Source: an uncultured Ruminococcus sp. (GTDB taxonomy: Bacteria > Bacillota > Clostridia > Oscillospirales > Ruminococcaceae). Taken from it: a stretch of 57,885 nucleotides of DNA. The stretch is taken from assembly GCA_937907215.1 (NCBI GenBank), contig CALESG010000001.1:1-57885 (forward strand). The letters are read 5' to 3'. Positions within the stretch are counted from its first letter, which is position 1. Every line of letters begins with the position of its first letter. The position numbers and the translations under genes were made by a program. The notes under the pieces were generated by a model. It was not told the origin of the DNA and searched no databases. It was given only the letters and a program-made list of their open reading frames with translations. This document shows positions 17,194 through 25,752 of the stretch, piece after piece.

Positions 17194-17643
17194 ATGAGCG
17201 TTTCTTACGACGTGTTCATCGGCTCTTTTCTCGAAAAAGTAACTGAGCGTGATTTACTTTCTCTTGAGCAATCTCAAAGGGATAGTGTTGTTATTGGTTA
17301 CATGAAACGAGCAATCAGCGGATTTAGAAAAATTTGTCAGTATGACTTTTCCACCACTGGTGACGATGAAACAAGAGTGTTCAACGTGGACGTTCCAGAT
17401 GATGATTTAACTGAAATTGCGGATATTGTTTCAGAAGGAATGGTCGTACAGTGGCTAAAGCCATACGTGTACAAGCAGGAGTTATTGGAAAACGCTATTA
17501 ATACGCAGGATTTCACGACCTACTCTCCTGCTGAGCTGCTTTTGCGTGTAGGGAACGCATATGCAGATGCAAAAAAGGATTACACTCAGATGATTCGGGA
17601 GTATTCCTTTAATACTGGGGATCTGACGGACTTACACTTATGA
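17194..17643 (+). CDS. Probable head-tail connector (adaptor)
   Basis: A 149-aa helical protein with the size and place of gp15/gp6-type adaptors that bind below the portal. Its last bases overlap the next start (ATGA), so the two are coupled. The call is based on position and size. Confidence 0.55.
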   Translation: MSVSYDVFIGSFLEKVTERDLLSLEQSQRDSVVIGYMKRAISGFRKICQYDFSTTGDDETRVFNVDVPDDDLTEIADIVSEGMVVQWLKPYVYKQELLENAINTQDFTTYSPAELLLRVGNAYADAKKDYTQMIREYSFNTGDLTDLHL

Positions 17644-17981
17644 GTGGTGTAACTACGATTACCGGACAAGATGTTCGGAATGATCTCGTAAAGAATTATT
17701 TCCACGATCTCGTAAATCGATTTTTTAAGATTCTCCCTATGCGAGAAAATGGAGAAGAGTCATTACAAACATATATGCGTAGCTTGCGTGTTGAGCTAAT
17801 CGGCGGTAAAGGATTACTTCCTGAGCTGAGAGTAAATTCATCCTATCTCACACTTATGGCTATTTTGGAGTATCTGATTGATACACCAGAATGTACTGTG
17901 AGTGATGCAAGGCGAGAAGTTTTCCATGCTATCTCTGTATGCAATAAGCTTGAAGAGTATTTTACTGTTACGGAGGTGTAA
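17640..17981 (+). CDS. Small connector-region protein
   Basis: A 113-aa helical protein coupled to the preceding adaptor-like gene and 2 nt before the next one. No motif recognised. It is likely part of head completion, given its place. Confidence 0.5.
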   Translation: MSGVTTITGQDVRNDLVKNYFHDLVNRFFKILPMRENGEESLQTYMRSLRVELIGGKGLLPELRVNSSYLTLMAILEYLIDTPECTVSDARREVFHAISVCNKLEEYFTVTEV

Positions 17982-17983
17982 AC

Positions 17984-18745
17984 ATGGGAATCTGGGATGT
18001 ATATGAAAGCCGTGTATGTGCTCAAGGCAAGACTAAGCGAGAAGCTGCTCTATTTCGTACTTCACGTAGATTAAGCGAGAAGCTTCCAGATTCTTTATCA
18101 TATCACAATGTGATAGTTGATGGTGAGGAACGCTCGGTTATTATAGATGACTCTGATAACTTAAATGAAAAAATCATGCACTCTCTTCCTGGAGAGGATT
18201 TTACATGTGGCGGTCTTGTAGAATGGGCTGATAATTATTGGCTTATCACAGAAAAAGATGCCAATACTGAGCTGCGAACCAGAGTCAAGTTATTGCAATG
18301 CAATTTCTTACTCAAATGGATCGACTCAGATCATGTGATACATGAGCAATGGTGTGTTATCGAAGATGGTACAAAGTACCTGACTGGAGAATATGAAGAT
18401 AGAGATTTCTTTGTAACGAGAGGTGACTCCCGTATTGCGATGACGATTGCTCGTAATTCTGACACTGTGAAATTTGCACGTAATTGTCGCTTTCTTATAG
18501 ATGACCCAGAGTCATCCGAGATGAATGCTTATCTTCTTACCAAACCATTAAAGGTTGGTAAAACATATAACGGTCATGGTATTTACTCTTTCGTACTACA
18601 AGAGGTTGTTTCAACAGATAATGACAACTTCGAGTTAGGAATTGCAAATTATTATCTGCATTTCCCGAAAGAAAATACATCAGATATCGTAGATGATAAG
18701 GATGATAGTTCTGCATCAGATACTGGAAAGAAGGGGTGGCTGTAA
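17984..18745 (+). CDS. Probable head-closure or stopper protein
   Basis: A 253-aa beta-rich protein with an acidic serine/aspartate C-terminal tail, placed where stopper proteins that seal the packaged head are found. Its final codon overlaps the next start (TAATG). Specific function is inferred from order only. Confidence 0.5.
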   Translation: MGIWDVYESRVCAQGKTKREAALFRTSRRLSEKLPDSLSYHNVIVDGEERSVIIDDSDNLNEKIMHSLPGEDFTCGGLVEWADNYWLITEKDANTELRTRVKLLQCNFLLKWIDSDHVIHEQWCVIEDGTKYLTGEYEDRDFFVTRGDSRIAMTIARNSDTVKFARNCRFLIDDPESSEMNAYLLTKPLKVGKTYNGHGIYSFVLQEVVSTDNDNFELGIANYYLHFPKENTSDIVDDKDDSSASDTGKKGWL

Positions 18746-19248
18746 TGCAGTTAGAAGAATTTTATGACTACAAAAATCAGCTAATGGGCGACATTCTGAC
18801 AAACAAGGATATCGTATCTCTTCTTAATTCAGATATCAAGTTTGAGGATGCTACGAAATTGGCATATACACAGGTATTTCCATGTGAGTATATCCCGGAT
18901 ACTGTTGAACATGGCAAAACATTCATTTGCTTCGATGTTGACATTCAGGAGGCAAGTGCAAATAAAACGTTCTTATACCCAGTTCTGTATATATGGGTAT
19001 TTACACACAGAAGTAAGCTTCGTCTTCCTAATGGAGGTGGCGTTAGAACCGATAAGCTCTGTGTAGAAATCGCAAAAGCGATTAATGGAAGTAGGAAATA
19101 TGGTCTTGGGGAGCTTGAGCTATATGCGGTAAAAAGGTTTGCCCCAATGACAGACTTCAACGGAAAGCTTATGACATTCCATGCAAAGGATTTCAATATG
19201 CAATACAATCCGAAGAAACCGACTCCTATTAATCGTAAGACAGGATAA
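18745..19248 (+). CDS. Probable tail terminator/completion protein
   Basis: A 167-aa alpha/beta protein lying two genes before the major tail protein, as tail terminators do. ATG 18745 is preferred over GTG 18736 because AAGGGGTGG is correctly spaced. The end overlaps the next gene (TAATG). No diagnostic motif. Confidence 0.5.
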   Translation: MQLEEFYDYKNQLMGDILTNKDIVSLLNSDIKFEDATKLAYTQVFPCEYIPDTVEHGKTFICFDVDIQEASANKTFLYPVLYIWVFTHRSKLRLPNGGGVRTDKLCVEIAKAINGSRKYGLGELELYAVKRFAPMTDFNGKLMTFHAKDFNMQYNPKKPTPINRKTG

Positions 19249-19970
19249 TGTCAGCATTACATCTGCTTTATCGAGATTCTTATGCAATCAATGATTCGAT
19301 ACATATTTCCATACCGACAGTTGGACAGGTGTTGGATAATGAGGACTCATATTACAATGTTGTGTCCGCTATTACAGCCATGCCGATTGATTTTATGGTG
19401 CAGCTTGATGATTTAGGTATTGACTTTACAACCATCAATGCTTGGCAGTTATTCGTACTGCTTTTTGAAAATATCAAACAGATGGACAAATATGTTCTGA
19501 GCCTCGTGTTTGGAGATATGGATCTGTCTGATTTTGAAATTGGAATCAGCCCGCAAAATGGTAAATTTGTCATTCGTGATGAAAAGCACGACATTACGAT
19601 TGACAGAGCTATTCATAGTCAGATGGCTTCTGTGTTGCGGAAATTGCACCACCTAGAAAAGAATCACAGGCGACCAGCCAATGATGAAGCCAAAGACTAT
19701 ATGCTAAGACGTGCTCGTGAGAAACTCAAACGACATAAAGACAGGAAAGAGGACTCACAGTTGGAATCTCTCATAATCGCAATGGTCAATACCGAACAGT
19801 TTAAATATGATTTTGAGGGGACAAGAGAACTTTCTATTTATCAATTCAACGAAAGTGTTCGGCAGGTTATTAAAAAGACTGATTATGACAACAGAATGTA
19901 CGGTATTTATACCGGAACAATAAATCCAAAAGAATTAAGCCAGAAAGATTTGAACTGGCTTGTTCACTAA
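19248..19970 (+). CDS. Tail-region protein of unknown function
   Basis: A 240-aa protein directly before the major tail protein. It has a hydrophobic N-terminal half and a highly basic helical middle (KNHRRPANDEAKDYMLRRAR region). It might be a minor tail or assembly factor. Not recognised. Confidence 0.55.
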   Translation: MSALHLLYRDSYAINDSIHISIPTVGQVLDNEDSYYNVVSAITAMPIDFMVQLDDLGIDFTTINAWQLFVLLFENIKQMDKYVLSLVFGDMDLSDFEIGISPQNGKFVIRDEKHDITIDRAIHSQMASVLRKLHHLEKNHRRPANDEAKDYMLRRAREKLKRHKDRKEDSQLESLIIAMVNTEQFKYDFEGTRELSIYQFNESVRQVIKKTDYDNRMYGIYTGTINPKELSQKDLNWLVH

Positions 19971-19992
19971 ATAAATCAATAGGAGGAACATT

Positions 19993-20784
19993 ATGAATAT
20001 CAAAGATATCACTATCACAAGTCTGGAAACAATTACAGCCTTTGATGTCGTTACTGGTAATTATAAATTCACACTTGATGAACTTCAGAATGCGACAATC
20101 GCTAACACTCAGGATTCTACTGAGATTACTGGTAAGGGCGGACGTAAGCTTGCAAATCTGAAACGTAATAAGGCAGTAACAATCAGTGGTACAAACGGTC
20201 TCGTATCCGGCGGTCTGCTTGAAGCACAGACAGGTGGAAAATTTGAGTCTAAGGCTACAGATGTTATGTGGACAGACTATCTGACCGTCGCAAGCGGCAA
20301 GGCTTCCACTCTTTATAAGGCTGTCGGAACTACAGGAGCAGAAATCGAAGCCCTGTACATTCGCAATGCTGACGGTAGTCTTAGTCAGGAATTAACACAG
20401 GCATCTGCTGCTGCAGCTGGTAAGTTCGCATATGCGACAGCATCAAAAGCTATCACTTTCCATACAGATGTAGCGGATGGAACAGAGGTTGTTGTTTACT
20501 ACAAGAGACGTATCAAAGCCGACGTGCTCAACAACGAAAGCGATGTATATTCTGAAAAATGCACACTGTATGTCGATGCTCTTGGTGAAGACAAATGTGG
20601 CAATGTTTACAGAATTCAGTTCTTTATCCCGAAGGCTGACTTCTCTGGTGAGTTCTCTCTGGAGATGGGTGAGAATCAGACAGCGCACGCTTTTGAGGCT
20701 GAATCTCTGGCAGGAGCTTGTGGCGCAGGCGGCTCCCTGTGGACATATACTGTGTTCGGGGTGAATACAGCAGACGCTGAATGA
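19993..20784 (+). CDS. Major tail protein
   Basis: A 263-aa beta-rich protein with an N-terminal ITITSLETITAFDVVTGN and a Gly/Ala-rich C-terminus, in the position of the tail tube protein. AGGAGG precedes the ATG. The stop is TGA at 20782-20784, and the same frame stays open for 29 further codons of coding-like sequence that end in a TAATG overlap with the next gene. A C-terminal extension by read-through is therefore possible. Confidence 0.8.
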   Translation: MNIKDITITSLETITAFDVVTGNYKFTLDELQNATIANTQDSTEITGKGGRKLANLKRNKAVTISGTNGLVSGGLLEAQTGGKFESKATDVMWTDYLTVASGKASTLYKAVGTTGAEIEALYIRNADGSLSQELTQASAAAAGKFAYATASKAITFHTDVADGTEVVVYYKRRIKADVLNNESDVYSEKCTLYVDALGEDKCGNVYRIQFFIPKADFSGEFSLEMGENQTAHAFEAESLAGACGAGGSLWTYTVFGVNTADAE

Positions 20785-20874
20785 AGAGCGCAGGCATTGT
20801 TCACGAATGACAGCAAGACAATTATAGACGAGGCTGCTAAGAGTCTCGTTACGGAATTAGGAAGGTGGGAATAA
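20785..20874 (+). CDS. Possible tail protein extension or small ORF
   Basis: In frame after the major tail protein TGA, 29 codons read RAQALFTNDSKTIIDEAAKS and onward to TAA at 20872-20874, which overlaps the next ATG. The TAATG overlap is the coupling used elsewhere in this genome, so this frame is probably translated. It could be reached by TGA read-through, or start at TTG 20797, which lacks a good ribosome binding site. Confidence 0.4.
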   Translation, partial: RAQALFTNDSKTIIDEAAKSLVTELGRWE

Positions 20875-21161
20875 TGCCTACAGCAACTAGAATTTGCAAA
20901 GTGTGTGGTAAAGAGTATGAATACTGCCACACACTTCGGCGTATTGAAGGTATCTTCCGGTATCAGGACGTTGCGTGTTGCCCCGAGCATGGTAGTGTTT
21001 ACCTTGCAGAGATTGAGGCATCACGAGCGAATGATGCAGAGCCGGTAGTTCCACTTAACGAACCTACTCCATCGTCTTCGGACTATAGTGACCTCGACGA
21101 ATGTGACGGGGAAGATTCTTGGTTTGAGGACGATTTTGACGAAGAGGAAGATACTGAGTAA
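20874..21161 (+). CDS. Zinc-finger protein with acidic tail
   Basis: A 95-aa protein with CKVCGKEYEYC near the N-terminus and CCPEHG further on, a likely zinc site, followed by a strongly acidic tail (FEDDFDEEEDTE). ATG 20874 is set by AGGAAGGTGG. It sits between the major tail gene and a nuclease gene. Role unknown. Confidence 0.6.
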   Translation: MPTATRICKVCGKEYEYCHTLRRIEGIFRYQDVACCPEHGSVYLAEIEASRANDAEPVVPLNEPTPSSSDYSDLDECDGEDSWFEDDFDEEEDTE

Positions 21162-21179
21162 CAATTACATATAGCACAT

Positions 21180-21214
21180 GGCTACATCTTTTTGTAAGGT
21201 GTAGCCTTATTTTC
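21180..21214 (+). terminator. Terminator before nuclease gene
   Basis: GGCTACA (21180-21186) pairs with TGTAGCC (21200-21206), followed by TTATTTT. Confidence 0.6.
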
Positions 21215-21219
21215 ATGAG

Positions 21220-21708
21220 GTGATTATTATCGCAAGAACGAAATTCAATGTCGATAAAGACACTTCAAATCGTACTTATGATGGTATCGTATTCGATTCC
21301 ATACTGGAAATGAAATATTATCGTGATGTACTTTGCCCCCTAGTGGAGAGTGGCGATGTGGTAAGATTTGAGCTTCAGAAACCATATGAGTTACAACCAA
21401 AGTTCAAACACGACGACAAAAACGTTCACCCAATTACCTACGTTGCGGATTTTTTCATTGTATATAAGGACGGAACTGAGGTCGTTATTGACACAAAAGG
21501 ATGTCCAGATTCGGTCGCAAATATCAAAAGGAAATTATTTTGGTATAAATTCCCGGACGTAGATTATAGATGGGTGACTTATTCAGGAATTGATGGAGGA
21601 TGGTGCTCTTACGAATATGTAAAGAAACAACGTGCTATCCGAAGAAAGGCTAAGCGAGAAGCCCAAAAAGAGAAAATGGAGGAAGAAAATAATGGAAAAA
21701 GCAAATAG
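21220..21708 (+). CDS. DUF1064-type PD-(D/E)XK nuclease
   Basis: A 162-aa (at most) nuclease-like protein. It has FDSILEMKYY (Glu in the first helix), YVADFFIVY (metal-binding Asp) and VIDTKG (D-x-K), the layout of PD-(D/E)XK enzymes of the DUF1064 group. The basic C-terminus (AIRRKAKREAQKEK) may bind DNA. GTG 21220 is part of GAGGTG itself. ATC 21229, 6 nt after GAGGTG, would give ARTKFNVDK directly after the initiator and may be the true start. Its end overlaps the next gene by 17 nt. Confidence 0.7.
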   Translation: MIIIARTKFNVDKDTSNRTYDGIVFDSILEMKYYRDVLCPLVESGDVVRFELQKPYELQPKFKHDDKNVHPITYVADFFIVYKDGTEVVIDTKGCPDSVANIKRKLFWYKFPDVDYRWVTYSGIDGGWCSYEYVKKQRAIRRKAKREAQKEKMEEENNGKSK

Positions 21709-22303
21709 AATTGATGCGTCTACACTGATCGAAGCTGTAAACAAAATTTCAGAACCTACTGCAGAATTTGAATGGAACGGCATGAGCGTTGTCGTAAACA
21801 GAGTTCTCCCGATGGAAACCATGATGGAATTTGTTGACTACGTGACAAAAACTTGCTTCGGTGATGATGGCGAATATCTGCCAGAAGTTAAAGACTTTGC
21901 AATCAAAAGCTGCTTACTGGAGATGTACGCTAACTTCAATCTGCCAGAAGACTTACCTACACGATATGCGGTTATCTATAATTCAGATATTGTAGATGCC
22001 GTTCTGAACCATATCGAGGGTCGTCAGTTCGGTGAAATTATCAATGCTATTGAGCATAAAGTTTCTAATATTGCACAGGCAAATATACAGGCAGTTATGA
22101 ATCAGATGCAGCATATCAATGATGAGTGTGAAAATCTGGTAAATCAGATTGCGGGGATCTATGCCGGAGTGAACCCAGATGATCTCGCAGCTCTTATCCA
22201 TGCAATGTCTGATGGAAATATAGACGAAGGAAAAGTCGTACAGGCATATATGGACAAATCTAAAGACTCAAAGGTTGTGCAGATGCCTGCAGGAGATAAA
22301 TAA
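21692..22303 (+). CDS. Possible tail assembly chaperone
   Basis: A 203-aa mostly helical, acidic protein two genes before the tape measure, the place of tail assembly chaperones. The ATG follows GGAGGAAG. No slippery-sequence frameshift to the following gene was found, since it stops before 22306, so the classical gpG/gpGT arrangement is not supported. Function inferred from position. Confidence 0.45.
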   Translation: MEKANRIDASTLIEAVNKISEPTAEFEWNGMSVVVNRVLPMETMMEFVDYVTKTCFGDDGEYLPEVKDFAIKSCLLEMYANFNLPEDLPTRYAVIYNSDIVDAVLNHIEGRQFGEIINAIEHKVSNIAQANIQAVMNQMQHINDECENLVNQIAGIYAGVNPDDLAALIHAMSDGNIDEGKVVQAYMDKSKDSKVVQMPAGDK

Positions 22304-22305
22304 TT

Positions 22306-22854
22306 ATGGCTTCTATCAATATGGGTTCCATACTTGCGAAAGCACAGGCTCATATGGGAAGCGGCGCTGGTCAGGCAAAAGTAAACAGTACGGTTGCTAA
22401 AGTTATGCTTGGAACCATAACTTTAAAGTCCGGATGTAAAACACATACGCCAGAGGAAGCTGCTGAAAAGTTCATAGAAGTTCTTAGAAACTCGATCAGC
22501 AGTTCCGGTATAAGCTCAGAAGCTGCTGCCGCAATTTCAGAGCTTAGCCACTCTTCTGCTGTTCCGGCTGGAGCAAATGTATATACGATTGAAATCTTCT
22601 TTACTGGAAACCTGAGCAGACCTTCGTTGGTTCCTGGTAAGTACGGAGGTATTAGTAATTTAGCCGCACTGTTAAATAACGGTGTGGATCATGAAATGAA
22701 TCGTGTTCATGGTATATGGCACGGTCAAGAAACTTGGAGTAGAACTGTGATACCGGGTGCTCATTTCGTAGATGATGCCGTCAGCAGTTTTATGGGAAGT
22801 TACGCATCCGAATACAATGTCATTGACATTTCTGTAAGCGGTGATTTTTCTTAA
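22306..22854 (+). CDS. Tail-region protein of unknown function
   Basis: A 182-aa protein rich in Ser, Gly and Ala, directly after the chaperone-like gene and before the tape measure. Contains GKYGGISNLAALLNNG and a HGIWHGQETWSRT segment. Not recognised. A minor tail component is plausible. Confidence 0.5.
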   Translation: MASINMGSILAKAQAHMGSGAGQAKVNSTVAKVMLGTITLKSGCKTHTPEEAAEKFIEVLRNSISSSGISSEAAAAISELSHSSAVPAGANVYTIEIFFTGNLSRPSLVPGKYGGISNLAALLNNGVDHEMNRVHGIWHGQETWSRTVIPGAHFVDDAVSSFMGSYASEYNVIDISVSGDFS

Positions 22855-22875
22855 ACACATAGTAAACATTTAGTG

Positions 22876-22908
22876 AAAGGATTGGTGTATAAGCCAGTCC
22901 TTTTCTTT
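22876..22908 (+). terminator. Terminator before tape measure gene
   Basis: AAAGGATTGG (22876-22885) pairs with CCAGTCCTTT (22894-22903), 10 bp with one wobble, followed by TCTTTAT. Confidence 0.65.
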
Positions 22909-22936
22909 ATATTCAAAAAGGCGGTGAGATAAATAA

Positions 22937-24723
22937 ATGGCTGACATTTTACTGACAGTCGGCGTGGATACTTCGTTGAGCTATGCTGAATTTCAGGCGG
23001 GAATTACCAGTCTGGTTTCTCAGGTCAATGCTAATCCACCGAAAATAAAACTTAAATTTGATGATTCATCCCTGTCTTCTATGAAACAGCAGATTGAATC
23101 TATGACTAAGGCTGCATCGAGTGCAAATGCAGCAAAGTTAGCAGGTGGATACACAAAGACCAATTCAGGAATCTGGGTAAAAGATACCGCGGCTATCAAT
23201 GCCAACACACAGGCAAAAAATGCTAATGCCAATGCTACAAGGAAAGCCGCCGATGCTACAAAACAGGCTGCAGCGAGTGAAAATGCGTTTGCAGTCGGCA
23301 CAAAGAAGCATACAGACGCTTTGACTAAAGTAAACAATCTTCTTGGACAGGTAACTGTAAATACTCAGAAATGGACTGCGGCAAGAAACGGTAGTACCAG
23401 TACAAGCTATTCTGCGCTTAAAGACCAGATCACTGCATTGGAAGCGTTAAAAACAGGGTTAATGAATGGATCTGTTTCGGCTGAACAGTTCAAAGAGCGT
23501 TTTGCCTCTATTAAAGCAACTGTAACTGATGCATCAACTGCTATCAGAGCAGCTGGAGAAAATACACAGTCATTTGGTGACAGAATATCCGGTCTGGCTT
23601 CAAAATTCTCTTCATGGTTGACGGTTTCGCAGGCAATCATGTATGCGATTAGAACTGTAAAACAGATGGTCTCTGCTGCTGTTGAAGTCGAAAGTGCTAT
23701 GGCTCAGATTCAGATTGTAACTGGAGCTTCTGATTCTCAAATGGAAGCGTTTCTTACGAAGTCCATCTCTCTTGCAAAAGAGCTTGGTCAGAGCGTAACT
23801 GATGTAGCATCATCTATCGAAACATTTGCTCGACTCGGATACAACATGAGCGATTCATCGAATTTGGCTAAATATGCAAATATCATGGCAAATGTCGGTA
23901 ACACTGACGTGGACACTGCTACAACTGGTATTACTTCTATCATAAAGGGATACGAAATGGATGCAAGTGATGCAGAACACGTATCAGATGTGCTCGTAAA
24001 GGTAGGTCAGGAATACGCTATCTCAGCCGAGGAGCTTATGGCTGCATTCCAGCGAGGTGGTGCTGCACTCCACGCTTCTGGAACTGATTTCGAGAAGAGT
24101 GCTGCTTTGTTCGCCGCAACAAATGCATCCCTTCAGAATGCTGAAACCACAGGTACAATGTGGAAGACAGTTAGTGCTCGTATCCGTGGAGCTACAACAG
24201 AACTCGAAGAAATGGGCGAAGAGACAGACGGATTAGCTCAAGGTCTGTCTAAGTATAGAGAAGAAATCAAGGCATTATCCGGTGTTGACATCATGAAAGA
24301 TGAAAACACATATAAGGATATGTATGACATCTTCGTACAGCTTGCAGAAGTCTGGGATAACATGGAAGATGTATCCCAGTCTCGTGTTGCAGAAATTCTT
24401 GGTGGTACACGTAATACATCAGGTATTATGTCTACAATCACTAATATTAAGGATGCTATCGGTGCTTATGCGAGTGCTATGGATTCTGCTGGAACTGCAA
24501 CAGAAGCAAACAATATTTACATGGATACCACTAAGGCAAAAGTCGGAGAACTGAAAGCTGCATTTCAGGAACTCTCTTCTGACGTTTTCGACTCAGATTT
24601 TACAAAAGGAGCTGTCGATGCTCTTAGAGGTATTGTAGAGGCTATTGATAAAGTAATCAGCACGTTTGGTTCATTAAAGACCATTCTTGTAGGGTTAGGA
24701 ATAGCCAAAATTATCAAGAACGT
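22937..24723 (+). CDS. Tape measure protein, exon 1
   Basis: The first 595 codons and two bases of the tape measure. It has a long helical, Ala/Ser/Gln-rich N-terminus and a central domain typical of TP901-type tape measures (VESAMAQIQIVTGASDSQME, then FARLGYNMSDS and FAATNASLQNAETTG). The unspliced frame stops at 24728-24730, five bases after the proposed splice site. Joining to 25753 restores the frame: KNV from exon 1, GIKSL from exon 2. The spliced product is about 2,484 aa, which at about 0.15 nm per residue predicts a tail near 370 nm. Confidence 0.85.
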
Positions 24724-25752
24724 GGCTTGACCCAAAATCATGGGTTATCTGTAACAGAGGTCGGCATGGTCAAGGACATATCAATTTTGGAGATATTAGC
24801 CAAGGCTATGGGTGAGCGTTTTAAAACAAATCACACAAAGGGGTAATTGCTGGGAAACTGGTTAAACCAATCATACTACAACGTAATTGGAAACAATAAG
24901 CGTGAACGTTGCGAAAGGCAGAAACAAATGATTGGATGGCATATGGTGATAGTAAGCCTAAGTGCTACGCAGATATTTCTGCAGATAGGATAACATCAGC
25001 CGGACGAAGACTCACAGCTTCATCTTCAGAGACTACCCACCCTTTGAGCCGCTACTGCCTAGTGTAGTGACTTTTAATGTATAGTCCTCGTGTAGTGAGA
25101 ACTTATCTCTCACTATAATCATGGTACGCATATGTCAGCGTCGATAAGAAGACACAAATTACGGTTCCCATTTATATCCGCATTTTCCACATCTATTGAT
25201 GGTTTTACTACTGCCTATAAATCCGGTTAATAATGAAAATCCTCTTTGCCCGGTTATAACTTCATTAGAACCACAATGCGGACATATCAATGTCGATCCA
25301 TTTGCTATATAAGAATCAATCTCGATATTTGGCTGAATATCGCTATTAGATTCGTTTGCAGCAACATTGCATTGAAATGGTTTTAATGTTGTGATAATCC
25401 ATTCTGCCTGCTCTTTTGATACAGAATGGAAAAGAATATATGGTGGATTGTCAATAATTCTTTTCGCAGTTGTTAAATCTAATTTCAGCAGCTGTCTTAT
25501 ACATCCTATCAGATTTGCTTGATACTTGTATTTTAATGAATTATTTTCAAATCCATTATAGATAATATCATAAGCACTATCTTTCTGGATATTTAAAGGA
25601 TATCCACAATGGATGCATTGTGTTGCTTTATCAGACACATCTTGTCCGCACTCAGGGCATTTTATTAGAGCCATATATACACCTCCATAGATTTTATTCA
25701 ATTTTACCATGAAATATCCGACATGTCTATTGTCTGTTACTAAAGACATCGG
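24724..25752 (+). ncRNA. Group I intron in tape measure gene
   Basis: The interruption shows the group I core. P3 pairs CAAAGGG (24836-24842) with CCCTTTG (25040-25046). The P/P4 segment reads AATTGCTGGGAAACTGG (from 24845). P7 pairs GACTA (25031-25035) with TAGTC (25082-25086). P9 pairs TAGTGAGA with TCTCACTA (25093-25100/25108-25115). Exon end AAGAACGT can pair with GCGTTTT (24816-24822) to make P1 ending in the required U.G pair, leaving a 92-nt P1 loop that contains its own hairpins. A stem ATGTCT/AGACAT precedes the terminal G at 25752. These ends restore the frame. An alternative (24728/25745) also keeps frame but has weaker P1 pairing. Confidence 0.85.
25159..25674 (-). CDS. Zinc-ribbon/bL12-like protein inside intron
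   Basis: A 171-aa protein on the strand opposite to the tape measure, entirely inside the intron after P9. ATG 25674 has an ideal GGAGGTG with good spacing, so the gene is real. Domains: N-terminal zinc ribbon (CPECG and CIHCG, residues 6-24); a middle segment resembling the C-terminal domain of ribosomal protein bL12 (LTTAKRIIDNPP, then SKEQAEWI); C-terminal zinc ribbon (CPHCG and CGKCG). It is not a homing endonuclease. No LAGLIDADG, GIY-YIG or HNH motif is seen. It is probably a cargo gene, with its own promoter and unknown function. Confidence 0.75.
   Translation of the reverse strand: MALIKCPECGQDVSDKATQCIHCGYPLNIQKDSAYDIIYNGFENNSLKYKYQANLIGCIRQLLKLDLTTAKRIIDNPPYILFHSVSKEQAEWIITTLKPFQCNVAANESNSDIQPNIEIDSYIANGSTLICPHCGSNEVITGQRGFSLLTGFIGSSKTINRCGKCGYKWEP

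Noticed and set aside
21692..22854. Programmed frameshift between the two genes before the tape measure
   Set aside because: The first gene ends at 22303 and the second begins at 22306 with no overlapping open frame and no clear slippery heptamer.
25159..25674. Homing endonuclease in the tape measure intron
   Set aside because: No LAGLIDADG, GIY-YIG, HNH or His-Cys motif. The gene is antisense and matches zinc-ribbon and bL12-like patterns.
25709..25752. ATG 25709 as start of a second tape measure gene
   Set aside because: No ribosome binding site, the first 15 codons are intron sequence, and the group I intron explains the split.
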